A stretch of DNA of 64,000 nucleotides from Phycisphaerae bacterium (GTDB lineage: Bacteria > Planctomycetota > Phycisphaerae > UBA1845): assembly GCA_029260075.1 (NCBI GenBank), contig JAJDDY010000058.1:124001-188000 (forward strand), in the 5' to 3' direction. A program made the position numbers and the translations under genes. Positions 49,753-58,202 of the stretch are shown here, one piece after another. Positions within the stretch are counted from its first letter, which is position 1. Each line of letters opens with the position of its first letter. The notes beneath the pieces are model-generated. The model searched no databases. It saw only the letters and a list, made by a program, of their open reading frames with translations, and was not told where the DNA came from.

Positions 49753-50782
49753 AGACTTCTGGTCTGCTCAACCCTAGAAAATCCGCTGCCGTATCGTGCA
49801 ACAGTTGCCTTTTCGTCGCGTCCGGCAATTCGTTCATCGAGTCGATTAACGATCCGGGGTTGGTCTCGCCGAGCGGAAAGGGATAGTCCGAGCCGAGCGC
49901 CACGCGATCAAGTCCGACAAGCTGAATCAAGTAGCGAAGGGCGTCGGCGTCGTGCACCAGCGAATCGACATAGAACCGCCCGAGGTAGTCGCGCGGGTTA
50001 ACGTTGTTGTCCACGGCGCAAAGGTCGGGGCGGACATTGAACGCATGCTCGACGCGACCGACCGTGCCGGGAAACGCGCCGCCGCCGTGGGCGAAACCGA
50101 TACGCAGCGTCGGCAAGCGTTCGAGTACGCCGCCGAATATCACTGAGCAAATCGCCAGCGATGTTTCCGCCGGCATACCCACAAGCCACGGCAGCCAATA
50201 CTTACCCATCCGATCTTTGCCCATCATGTCCCACGGATGAACGAAGACAGCCGCACCCAGCTCGGCGGCGCATTCGAAGACCGAGAACAGCGCCGGGTCG
50301 TTCAGGTTCCAATCGTTGACGTGCGTGCCGATCTGCACGCCTGCGAGATTTAGCTCGCGGACGCACCGCTCAAGCTCGGCGACCGCGAGATTCGGCGCTT
50401 GCATGGGGAGCGTACCCAGGCCGACGAATCGCGTCGGATGATCTGACACTACGCCGGCGACGTGGTCGTTCAACAGGCGAGAGAGGTCGAGCGCGTCGTC
50501 CGGCATGGCCCAATAGCTGAACATGATCGGCACGGTAGACAGTGCCTGCATCGCCACGCCACAACGATCGCAGTCTTCAATCCTGCGTTGCGGCGACCAG
50601 CAATTGTCTTGAATTTCTCGGAAAAAGACGCCGTCGCGCGTCATGCGTGCGCAGCACGGTTTGTGGTGTTCGAGGTGAACGAAGCCGCCGTATCCATACT
50701 TCTCGCGTAAGTCGGGCCAAGTCTTCGGAAGAATGTGCGTGTGGATATCAATCTTCAAGAGGAAGCACCCCGCGCGCTGCAT
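49751..50782 (-). CDS. nbaD: 2-amino-3-carboxymuconate-6-semialdehyde decarboxylase (ACMSD)
   Basis: Zinc amidohydrolase-fold decarboxylase that diverts the HAO product toward 2-aminomuconate rather than quinolinate/NAD. 343 residues. [16 protein letters not shown] with the HxH zinc pair, then [51 protein letters not shown] and the Asp in [10 protein letters not shown]. Most family members start directly at (M)KIDIHTH, so a TTG at 50758 is an alternative start. The stop TAG overlaps the terminus of an F element. Second gene of the kynurenine operon. Confidence 0.92.
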   Translation of the reverse strand: MQRAGCFLLKIDIHTHILPKTWPDLREKYGYGGFVHLEHHKPCCARMTRDGVFFREIQDNCWSPQRRIEDCDRCGVAMQALSTVPIMFSYWAMPDDALDLSRLLNDHVAGVVSDHPTRFVGLGTLPMQAPNLAVAELERCVRELNLAGVQIGTHVNDWNLNDPALFSVFECAAELGAAVFVHPWDMMGKDRMGKYWLPWLVGMPAETSLAICSVIFGGVLERLPTLRIGFAHGGGAFPGTVGRVEHAFNVRPDLCAVDNNVNPRDYLGRFYVDSLVHDADALRYLIQLVGLDRVALGSDYPFPLGETNPGSLIDSMNELPDATKRQLLHDTAADFLGLSRPEV

Positions 50783-50879
50783 ACCGACGTGGGAGCGTGA
50801 ACGACGACAGCATGCGTTCCTACTCGCTCCCGGTTCGCGCGATCATCGGTTTCGACATACAATTCGTTCGGCGACAAGA

Positions 50880-51404
50880 CTACGCCGCCGGAGCGGGCGG
50901 TTGCATGATGGTTCCGCATTTATTGCACGTACGTACCGACTCGTTCGCCCAGTACTCGTCGAGCACCGTCTTGAGTTGGCCGACGATATCCTTCAAGGTG
51001 AACTCCGGATCATGCAGAATGTCGCCGCACTTCTCGCAATAGAATCGAACGTGGTCGAGTTGTCCGGCCGGTCGCTGGCGTTCCACGACCATGCCGATCG
51101 TTCCCGTCCCGCGTTGCGGCGAATGCGGAATCAGCGGCGGCAGCAGGAAGATGTCTCCTTCCTTGATGTGGATGTCGCGCGAGGAACCGTCTTCCATGAT
51201 CTTGACGACGATGTCGCCCTCGATCTGATAGAACAACTCCTCCGTCGGATTGATGTGGTAATCTTTGCGCGCGTTCGGCCCGCCGACGATCATGACGATG
51301 AAGTCGCGGTCCTTCCACACGCATTGATTGCCCACCGGCGGTTTGAGCAGGTGGCGGTGCTCATCGATCCAACCTTTTAGATTCAGCGCAGCTAATTTCG
51401 ACAT
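50880..51404 (-). CDS. nbaC: 3-hydroxyanthranilate 3,4-dioxygenase
   Basis: Non-haem iron cupin enzyme that opens the ring of 3-hydroxyanthranilate. 174 residues, the usual bacterial size. KDYHINPTEELFYQIEGD carries the Fe ligands His and Glu and LLPPLIPHSPQRG the third. The tail has two CxxC pairs (CEKCG and CNKCG) that bind a rubredoxin-like Fe in bacterial HAO. GAGAGGA precedes ATG 51404. First gene of the operon behind a promoter at 51460-51487. Confidence 0.95.
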   Translation of the reverse strand: MSKLAALNLKGWIDEHRHLLKPPVGNQCVWKDRDFIVMIVGGPNARKDYHINPTEELFYQIEGDIVVKIMEDGSSRDIHIKEGDIFLLPPLIPHSPQRGTGTIGMVVERQRPAGQLDHVRFYCEKCGDILHDPEFTLKDIVGQLKTVLDEYWANESVRTCNKCGTIMQPPAPAA

Positions 51405-51459
51405 GGCAGCGTCCTCTCAACGAATCAAACCGTCCGATCGCTCACAAACAACAATCGCG

Positions 51460-51487
51460 AGTCTAGGTTACGGGTCGTTTTCGTCAA
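51460..51487 (-). promoter_or_regulatory. Promoter of the kynurenine operon
   Basis: On the minus strand TTGACG (51487-51482), 16 bases, TAGACT (51465-51460), about 56 bases before the HAO start. The AT-rich leader (GATTGTTGTTTGTGAGCG) shows no clear operator repeat. Confidence 0.6.
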
Positions 51488-51497
51488 GATTGCCGCG

Positions 51498-52586
51498 TCA
51501 CCGCGAAACGCCGATTTCGGCCACGAACGCAGCCACGTCATCGGCATCAATGCTACAGTTGCAGGAGACGTCGACGTTGGCGCATTCGCCGGTCGGAGGA
51601 TCAGCGTGGAAACACCGTTGCAATAGTGCGAAATCGGATAAGTCCGTCCGACCATCGTCGTCAAAATCACCCGGAACGAGGCTCGGCACTCCGCATAGGT
51701 CGCCGGTCCCCGGGTCACAACAGGACACGGTCTCGTCGAAGTTGGGCGTGTTGACGCATGTGCCGTCCGGCGCGCAGACGTCAGTCGTGCAGACGCTATT
51801 GTCCGCGCAATCCGAGTTCAGTTGACACGGAACCAAGACAAGTGCAGACCTCGCGTTGAGCGGTTGGACAATGCTGTTGTCGACCTGAAGCAGGATCGAA
51901 TCTGGCGACGGAAACAGGCCTACCTCGTACCGTCCGACCGCATCGCTCGAAACATCGAGCACAAGCGTTCCAACGTACAGCCGTGTACCGGGATCTTCGA
52001 TGGCGTCTTTGGGGTCGAGCAGGGTGCTGGCGAACCGAAAATCCAGAGCGGTCAGGTCGACGGCTGCCAGATTTCTGGTGGGCGGAAAAATGAAATCAGG
52101 TCGCCCGCCGTACATGAAACCAGGCTCGCAGAAACCGCCAACGAGAATTGGAAAATCGCACCGCGAACCTTCGCAGGTTTCCCCAACGTCTACGAACGGG
52201 CAGTCGCTATCCACGGTGCAGGCGTCGCCAAGAAACGAGCAGACCCCCCCGAACGCATCGATGCATGTTTGATCGTCGCTGCACGGCACCAGCGTCGGCG
52301 TTAGGAATCCACGAACGCCGTTCGTATATCCGGATGAGTCGACAACGACTTGAAACCCCTTGAGGGTTGGGACGCCGTCCAAATCCGGATCCCAGCCGTC
52401 AACGAAGATCTCAAGCGTAATCCGTTGGCCGCCGGAGGGCAGGATGATTTCGTTATTGGCGGCGTTGATGGTGTGTACGCCATCCGAGGCGACGGGAACA
52501 ATGATAATGTTTGCACACCGACCGCGAGGAACGCCGGATAGGGCGATGGCCCACGCCACCAGGCAGATTGTTCGTGTGCGTATCAT
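51498..52586 (-). CDS. Secreted protein with dockerin-like C-terminus
   Basis: 362 residues from ATG 52586, an N-terminal signal peptide (MIRTRTICLVAWAIALSGV). The first part is beta-rich (EIILPSGGQRITLEIFVDGW), with a cysteine-rich stretch about residues 105-160 (CSDDQTCIDAFGGVCSF, ACTVDSDCPF, ETCEGSRC) and another about 265-300 (CQLNSDCADNSVCTTDVCAP). These resemble the eukaryote-like cysteine modules frequent in planctomycete surface proteins. The end GDFDDDGRTDLSDFALLQRCF, then CNCSIDADDVAAFV holds two calcium-loop (DxDxDG-like) repeats of the dockerin type. Binding partner unknown. Confidence 0.7.
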   Translation of the reverse strand: MIRTRTICLVAWAIALSGVPRGRCANIIIVPVASDGVHTINAANNEIILPSGGQRITLEIFVDGWDPDLDGVPTLKGFQVVVDSSGYTNGVRGFLTPTLVPCSDDQTCIDAFGGVCSFLGDACTVDSDCPFVDVGETCEGSRCDFPILVGGFCEPGFMYGGRPDFIFPPTRNLAAVDLTALDFRFASTLLDPKDAIEDPGTRLYVGTLVLDVSSDAVGRYEVGLFPSPDSILLQVDNSIVQPLNARSALVLVPCQLNSDCADNSVCTTDVCAPDGTCVNTPNFDETVSCCDPGTGDLCGVPSLVPGDFDDDGRTDLSDFALLQRCFHADPPTGECANVDVSCNCSIDADDVAAFVAEIGVSR

Positions 52587-53186
52587 TCCCCGTTCCCCCA
52601 GTCCCGAGCAACGTCGTGCCGCTCTAGTGTGCCCACAATGAGACAAGCAATGGGTACGCCCCGGTCAGCTCGACGGCGCCGCCTGTCGTATTCCGCGATT
52701 GCCTTCGGACCCGACAGCCGGACGCATGGGATTGTAAGTGCAATTGTGCCGCGAATCACCCTCGGACCGGAATTTTTCTTTGGCCAGCGTCCGGTAAGAC
52801 GATTTATCTCGAGGTACCGTGGGAGCAGGGATGAGCCGAGGACGACCTGTGACCTGTATGGGCCGTCGTTTACACCCGCTTTCCCGGCGCATTTAATGGG
52901 TAGGCATCCCGAACTCCATTCCTGGAGTTTCCGTCACAGAGTGTTACCGGGCGCCGCTCGTACCCTCCGGCGCCGCGGCCAACCAACTCTTCTCTTGCTC
53001 CGTGGCACCTCGACTGACAAGTCTACCGAGCCGCGCACGTGAGGAAGCGGACGTATAGTATCCGGTCGTGACAGCTTGAAATCGCTCCCTGACGGTCGCG
53101 GCTCGGATCGGACGAACCCATCACTCGAGTCGCAGCAGACCACTAGAAGCTGTCGCAGCGGAACTTTTCCCGCTATGGTACCGCCC
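52587..53186. other. 600-base gap with a REP
   Basis: Divergent between the dockerin-like gene and der. No gene supported; a REP is at 53028-53106. 52587-53020 shows nothing recognisable beyond scattered short palindromes. Confidence 0.5.
53028..53106. repeat. Family A REP, paired inverted arms
   Basis: GAGCCGCGCACGTGAGGAAG left arm, inverted CGCTCCCTGACGGTCGCGGC then TCGG right arm. The long frame upstream of der would start inside it. Confidence 0.85.
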
Positions 53187-54524
53187 ATGTCGCTACCTAT
53201 GGTTGCCATTGTGGGCCGACCCAACGTCGGCAAAAGCAGTCTGTTCAACGTCCTCGCGCGACGGCGCAAGAGCATTGTCGAGGCCACGCCAGGCGTGACG
53301 CGCGATCGTGTTGCGGCGGTGTGCGACGTGGACGATACGTACTTCGAAGTGGTCGACACGGGCGGTCATGGCTTGGTCGATCGGGACGATCTCGAGGAGC
53401 ATGTTGAGCGTCAGATTCAATACGCCATGGACCAGGCGGCGCTGATCCTTTTCGTGGTGGACGCGCGCGAAGGGTTGAGCCCGCTCGATCACAGCACGGC
53501 CGAGCTCTTGCGTAAGAGCAATCGCGCGGATCGCGTTCGCCTGATCGCCAACAAGGTGGACACCGAGGCGCAGGAAGCCCAGATGGGCGAGTTCGCCCGG
53601 CTGGGGTTCGGACAGCCGCAGGCGGTCAGCGCACTCCACGGGTATGGCCGCACCGAGCTGCGCGAACTGATCGTTGGTGCGGTCGGCGATCTCAGCGACG
53701 AGGTGCCCACCGACCCGGTGATGAAGATCGCCCTTGTTGGTAAGCGCAACGCGGGCAAGAGTACGTTTGTCAACTCGTTGGTCGGCGAGGACCGTGTGAT
53801 CGTCAGCGAAATTCCGGGCACGACGCGCGACAGCGTCGATGTTCTTCTTGAGAAAGACGGTCGATCGATCATGCTGATCGACACCGCCGGCGTTCGCAAG
53901 AAACGCATGATGAAGGAAGATCTTGAGTACTATGCGTACGTCCGCGCCACGCAAGCGGTTCGACGCGCCGACGTCGTGCTCATGTTGATCGACGGTACGG
54001 AACCGGTGGGTCAGGTCGACAAACGTTTGGGGAATCTGATCAGCGGCGAATACAAACCGTGCATCCTGGTGGTGAACAAGTGGGATCTCGTCAAGGGACG
54101 CGCCGGCTCGGAAGTCTACGGCGAATACCTGACGAAGGTGCTTCCCGGAATGAGTTTCGCGCCCATCGCCTTCACCGCCGCCGTGAACAATAGAAACACG
54201 TACGCCGCCCTCGATCTCGCTGCCGAACTGTTCAAACAATCCCGCACGCGCGTCGGCACGGGACAGCTCAACCAGGCGTTTCGTGAGATTATCTCAGCCC
54301 ATAGGCCTCGTTCGCGACACGGAAAAAAACCGGGCAGGCTGTTCTACGCGACGCAGGTTTCCATCCAGCCGCCCACGATTGTCGTGTTCGCTAACAACCC
54401 GGATCTTGTGGACCAGACCTACGAGCGGTATCTGGTCAACCAGTTTCGTGAGTTGTTGCCGTTCTCGGAAATTCCCATACGATTGTCGCTACGAGCGCGG
54501 CGCAGCTCGTCACGCGCGTCGTGA
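53187..54524 (+). CDS. der: Ribosome-associated GTPase Der (EngA)
   Basis: Double GTPase needed for 50S subunit maturation. 445 residues from ATG 53187 (MSLPMVAIVGRPN); ATG at 53175 is an alternative and the frame back to 53076 is REP sequence. Domain 1: GRPNVGKSS, PGVTRD, DTGG, NKVD (about residues 10-165). Domain 2: GKRNAGKST, PGTTRDSVD, DTAG and NKWD (about 180-345). A KH-like domain ends the protein (RPRSRHGKKPGRLFYATQVSIQPPTIVVFAN). All G motifs are intact. Confidence 0.95.
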   Translation: MSLPMVAIVGRPNVGKSSLFNVLARRRKSIVEATPGVTRDRVAAVCDVDDTYFEVVDTGGHGLVDRDDLEEHVERQIQYAMDQAALILFVVDAREGLSPLDHSTAELLRKSNRADRVRLIANKVDTEAQEAQMGEFARLGFGQPQAVSALHGYGRTELRELIVGAVGDLSDEVPTDPVMKIALVGKRNAGKSTFVNSLVGEDRVIVSEIPGTTRDSVDVLLEKDGRSIMLIDTAGVRKKRMMKEDLEYYAYVRATQAVRRADVVLMLIDGTEPVGQVDKRLGNLISGEYKPCILVVNKWDLVKGRAGSEVYGEYLTKVLPGMSFAPIAFTAAVNNRNTYAALDLAAELFKQSRTRVGTGQLNQAFREIISAHRPRSRHGKKPGRLFYATQVSIQPPTIVVFANNPDLVDQTYERYLVNQFRELLPFSEIPIRLSLRARRSSSRAS

Positions 54525-54606
54525 TGCTCATGCGAGTTTGCGGGTATGGAGTGATGTGAGCCGGTTGGTCTTTCTGTCCTGTGGTTGATTCGGCGGGGTG
54601 ATCACG

Positions 54607-55092
54607 ATGAGTATCGAGCTACACTGTCCGCAATGTACGAAGTTGATTCGAGCGCCTGATGCAGCCGGGGGCAAGCGCGGGAAGTGCCCCTACTGCCAAG
54701 CGTCGATGTATATTCCAACGCCTCCCGATGAAGAAGAGGAAATTGGGCTCGCGCCGATCGACGCGGACTTGGACCGCACCGACGCAGAAGCGCAAGCGGA
54801 ATCGGCGCGTTTGATGTCTGAGATGGTCCACGAGAAGGGCAGTCCGACCGACAGTGCGGCCGCCGCGTCCGACGATGTAGATGTCAACGCACTGTTGTTC
54901 ACCTACGTGAACGCCATGCACCAATCGAAGCTCGACGACGCCCAGTCCGCCGTCAAAGCACTGAAACGCGCCGGCTCTGCGGTTCGCGGGGAGCTTCGTA
55001 AGACCATTCAAACCTCACCGCCAACCATCCAAGGCATTCCGGATCCGCTTGTCGCGGGGTTCCTGAAGATGCTACTCGATGATCTCGGTTGA
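54607..55092 (+). CDS. Zinc-ribbon protein with charged middle
   Basis: 161 residues from ATG 54607 (GTG at 54598 in frame). IELHCPQCTKLIRAPDAAGGKRGKCPYC is a CxxC...CxxC ribbon of the type found in many planctomycete proteins, the next 50 residues are acidic and disordered, and the C-terminal 80 are helical (DDVDVNALLFTYVNAMHQS, LRKTIQT). No family known. Its last 21 bases overlap the end of the convergent cytochrome b-c gene. Confidence 0.7.
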   Translation: MSIELHCPQCTKLIRAPDAAGGKRGKCPYCQASMYIPTPPDEEEEIGLAPIDADLDRTDAEAQAESARLMSEMVHEKGSPTDSAAAASDDVDVNALLFTYVNAMHQSKLDDAQSAVKALKRAGSAVRGELRKTIQTSPPTIQGIPDPLVAGFLKMLLDDLG

Positions 55093-57231
55093 CGTTGTAG
55101 GCGCGACGGGCTGTGAGTCGTGAATCCATTGCGCAACCAGCCGAATGTCTCGGTCTGAAAGACGGTCAGCGAAACCGGTCATGATTGCGTGTTCTTTGCC
55201 GCGAGCGCGATAGCGCGATGCATGTGATGGTTCGGCGATCATGAGCGCCATCCAGTCGACCGATCCATAGCCCGCCATTTCCGGAGCCTTTAGCGTGCCC
55301 GTCTGTTCGCCGCCATAGGTGTGACACTCGTTGCAAGTGAGCATGAAGAAGCGGCGACCACGCTCGATTTCGGTGCTCGAGGTGGGGGGCGTCTCTGGAT
55401 TCGCTGGAGTAACGGCGACGTCGCCTGTGCCGATGTGGGCCAGCCTACGCGGTCGTTGCGATTCGTCTTCCAGATACGCGGCCACCGCATCAAAATTGGC
55501 CAGCAGTGCCTCGGTAGTGTCATCGTCGGCGGCGTCGTCCATGGCCTCATTCACCCAGCGGCGCATGCGCGTGTGGGCTGGTTCACCGTCCGATTTTTTC
55601 ATCAAGCCGAAGTATCGATCGCTCATCGGGTCGGCCAGCAATCCGCGAATCCATTGACGACCAGCATATCCGGCGAGGTCAGACGCGTCGGCGGGTTCTT
55701 TCGGCACGTTGCCAAGTCCGTTGTGACCGTCGAACCGATGACACGTGGCGCAGTTGGCAGCAAACAACTCCGGGCCGCGCGTGTCGGGATCGTTGGCGAG
55801 TAGCGCTAGTGGCCCCTCCGGCGGAACACCGTTTACGTTTGCGAGCGCGATCGCTCGAAGCCCTAGTCGTCGAGCACGGTCGCGCCGTTCATGGAACGAT
55901 CGCGTGCGCAGGGCGTGCTCTTCGTGCGTCGTTAACGGCTGTTCGGCGGATTGCTTATCGTGTATTGCGCGGATGGCGGCGTCGCTCGGGTCGACGTCAC
56001 TCCACAGAGCTATCGCGGAAAGAACGCCCACGCCGAGAACCATACCACCGGCGAGAACGGTCGTGATGCGATGGGCGGCGCGCTCAGGGAGGATGCGACT
56101 CCAATAGGGGAGCAGCATCCACAGCCCAGCCAGCGCTCCGGGGATGGCGATCGCCCCGATCATTTCCATCTTGGCTCCAGTGAAGTACTTGAGCCATTGA
56201 TAAAGAAACAGCGTATGCCATTCCGGTCGAGCGGGATAGCTTGATGCACCCGGATCTGCCGGCGCATCCAAAAGGTACGAGCCCCGCACTGCGCAGACAT
56301 ACCACGCTACGCCGCCCACGAGCGCGAACGCTATCGCACACATCGACGCGTTGCGTAGTCGTTGAACAGCGTCACGTGATCCGACAGATCCAGCTTGGTT
56401 TCCCGATATGCCCGCGTCCACGCAAGGCTTGTCTCGGGTCTTACGAAGTCGGACTAGGAACAGCGCTATCGCCGGAAGAATCATAACGTGAAGCGTGTAC
56501 ACTCGTGTGAGCATCAAGTGGCCGAACGCGACGCCACCGACGACAAGACGCTGTAGCACGTCGCCGATTTCGGGGGTTCGGGCGAGAATGTTTACGCGAA
56601 CCTTCGTGCCCCAATAACCTTCCTGGTCCCACGGGAGCATGTGGCCGGTTAGCGAAAGCGACAAGGTTACGCTGAGCAACAACAACGTCGAACACCAGAT
56701 GAGCGGGTGTCGCGTGCGGTAGGTCTTAATGGCGACGAAATGCGCCAGGTGCGCGGCGAGGACGATCAACATCGCGTCCGACGCGAAATGATGCAGTGAG
56801 CGGACCAACCAACCGGCGGGCATTTTCGCTTGAATGTACCACACGCTCGACCACGCGGTGGTTGTCGATGGGCTATAGACCGTCATCAACATCAGACCGG
56901 TTGCGATCTGTAGCGCGAACAGGAAGACGGTCGTGGCGCCGAGCGAGCGACCCCATGTGCCGACAACGCTCGCTGTGCGTCCGTTCCTAGCTTGAGGACG
57001 CTTGACGCGAACGGCTCCCTCGCGATTCTTCTCGTCGACTCGATCGGAGCGTGACGGTTGCGTGTCTTGACGTTTCGGCGTTTCGCTCTCTTGGATGCTC
57101 GAAGTTTCGGCACTCTGGTCTACGGTGTCTCGTACGGGAACTTCGCGCTCCGGATTCGCAGCGGCTCCGACGTCCGCATCCTGCGGGCTGTCAGACTCGA
57201 CGCCACCGTGTCCATCGGATTCCGACATCAT
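55072..57231 (-). CDS. Cytochrome b / cytochrome c fusion of a bc-type complex
   Basis: 719 residues from ATG 57231, overlapping the Rieske stop (ATGA). The N-terminal 100 residues are acidic, disordered and lack family similarity. Residues about 85-220 form the cytochrome b four-helix core: HHFASDAMLIVLAAHLAHF and LTGHMLPWDQEGYWGTKV, then GHLMLTRVYTLHVMILP give four haem-ligand His. Subunit IV-like helices follow (about 290-420). Then two class I cytochrome c domains: CATCH (about 510) and CNECH (about 640). This corresponds to PetB, PetD and two c-haems in one chain. It oxidises quinol, with the Rieske protein, and passes electrons to cytochrome c or oxidase. Membrane-bound. Fusion of b and diheme c is rare and known from a few phyla. 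Confidence 0.85.
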   Translation of the reverse strand: MMSESDGHGGVESDSPQDADVGAAANPEREVPVRDTVDQSAETSSIQESETPKRQDTQPSRSDRVDEKNREGAVRVKRPQARNGRTASVVGTWGRSLGATTVFLFALQIATGLMLMTVYSPSTTTAWSSVWYIQAKMPAGWLVRSLHHFASDAMLIVLAAHLAHFVAIKTYRTRHPLIWCSTLLLLSVTLSLSLTGHMLPWDQEGYWGTKVRVNILARTPEIGDVLQRLVVGGVAFGHLMLTRVYTLHVMILPAIALFLVRLRKTRDKPCVDAGISGNQAGSVGSRDAVQRLRNASMCAIAFALVGGVAWYVCAVRGSYLLDAPADPGASSYPARPEWHTLFLYQWLKYFTGAKMEMIGAIAIPGALAGLWMLLPYWSRILPERAAHRITTVLAGGMVLGVGVLSAIALWSDVDPSDAAIRAIHDKQSAEQPLTTHEEHALRTRSFHERRDRARRLGLRAIALANVNGVPPEGPLALLANDPDTRGPELFAANCATCHRFDGHNGLGNVPKEPADASDLAGYAGRQWIRGLLADPMSDRYFGLMKKSDGEPAHTRMRRWVNEAMDDAADDDTTEALLANFDAVAAYLEDESQRPRRLAHIGTGDVAVTPANPETPPTSSTEIERGRRFFMLTCNECHTYGGEQTGTLKAPEMAGYGSVDWMALMIAEPSHASRYRARGKEHAIMTGFADRLSDRDIRLVAQWIHDSQPVAPTTSTEIIE

Positions 57232-57902
57232 GCGATTGGTCGCTTGTCTGGTGCGCCGGTGCGGAACTCGACGTATTGAATTTCGACCCATCGCTCGCCG
57301 GATTCGTCTGCGGCGGTGATGCGGCAGGACAGTTGATCCATGTCGCGCGGCGACGGTCCGCTCACGCGGCGCCCGGCGCCGTCGAAATCACTCACATGAC
57401 ATGGGCAGTTGAACCCGTTGCGATCGGTGTCAGCGACGCCTGTCGAATTCGACGCTACAGCCAAGTCAATGCCGCAGCCCAGATGTGGACAAATCGTCTG
57501 CAGGCAACGCACCTCGGTCGAAGCTTCCTCGATCGTGATGTTCGTGTGTGATGCTTGCTCAATCTCGCTGGGCGCGGCCCGGTGTTCAGTGCGAATCAAC
57601 CACACGGAGCCAATCGGGTTGGAAGGATAGTGCGTAAACGCGTCCCATCGATCGGCGATGACGACAACGCGAGTGGGCTGTCCGAGCGAAAGCGAGGACA
57701 GGGCGGCGACGCGAATGTAGGGCGAAGAGGGAGGCGGTGCAGGGCCATCGCTGGTCGGATTGTCGCCATCAGGTTCTGGCTGGCGAACGGTAGCGCCGCG
57801 AAGGAACTTGAAACCGGGAATCAGTACAGCCGCAGCCATGCCGGCTTGAATCAGTCTGACCAATGACCTGATGAACACACGTCGTTGCACAGCGAAACGC
57901 AT
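57228..57902 (-). CDS. Rieske iron-sulfur protein of the bc-type complex
   Basis: 224 residues. The N-terminus FIRSLVRLIQAGMAAAVLIPG is a single membrane anchor (about 10-32); the 2Fe-2S cluster is bound by CPHLGC and CPCHVSDF (C-x-H-x2-C ... C-x-C-H) and the C-terminal loop follows. A proline-rich stretch follows the anchor (about 40-60). It is the first gene of the pair, overlaps the cytochrome gene by four bases and has an upstream gap of 300 bases with a strong hairpin. Confidence 0.9.
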   Translation of the reverse strand: MRFAVQRRVFIRSLVRLIQAGMAAAVLIPGFKFLRGATVRQPEPDGDNPTSDGPAPPPSSPYIRVAALSSLSLGQPTRVVVIADRWDAFTHYPSNPIGSVWLIRTEHRAAPSEIEQASHTNITIEEASTEVRCLQTICPHLGCGIDLAVASNSTGVADTDRNGFNCPCHVSDFDGAGRRVSGPSPRDMDQLSCRITAADESGERWVEIQYVEFRTGAPDKRPIA

Positions 57903-58202
57903 CCGATGGACCGGCGGCGAAACCGCGGTACCGACCGCATTACGAAGCGTCGGCTGCGATCTATTTTACCGGCGATCAACCACGACGTGCAAGTCGTCGC
58001 CGTCGACGGAGATGGCCAAGTGAGCAGACGTGATAGCCACAGGCGGGGGGGCCGTGGCTATCACGCCGTTTGGGGACAATTCGCAGAAGAGTCGAAGGTC
58101 GGAGCGCACGCCGATTGAGCGAATCTCGCGTTCGAACGATGACGAGTTCGGCGGTCGTACTGCATGGGGCGAAAACCCGACTCGTCTTGCTCGACGCGCC
58201 GG
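57903..58202. other. Gap between Rieske and the anti-sigma-like gene
   Basis: Gene-free. Contains a perfect 12-base inverted repeat (see 58029-58065). No other recognisable signal. Confidence 0.5.
58029..58065. other. Perfect 12-base inverted repeat
   Basis: CGTGATAGCCAC (58029-58040) and GTGGCTATCACG (58054-58065) with a G-rich loop. It is 3' to the anti-sigma-like gene and 5' to the Rieske gene (both on minus). No T-run on either strand; it could be an RNA processing/stability hairpin or an operator. Confidence 0.5.

Noticed and set aside
52629-53042. A 137-codon plus-strand frame before der
   Set aside because: Arg/Pro-rich composition, no ribosome site or domain, and the end reaches into a REP.
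53076-53186. N-terminal extension of Der by 37 residues
   Set aside because: The extension encodes REP sequence (LPDGRGS) and is not in the family; ATG 53187 starts at the GTPase domain.
53193-54239. A 348-codon minus-strand frame over der
   Set aside because: It is antisense to a clear GTPase with all G motifs; the sequence has no known motif and arises from high GC codon bias.
57051-57551. Plus-strand frames over the Rieske/cytochrome junction
   Set aside because: Antisense to CPHLGC/CPCH of the Rieske gene; shadows.
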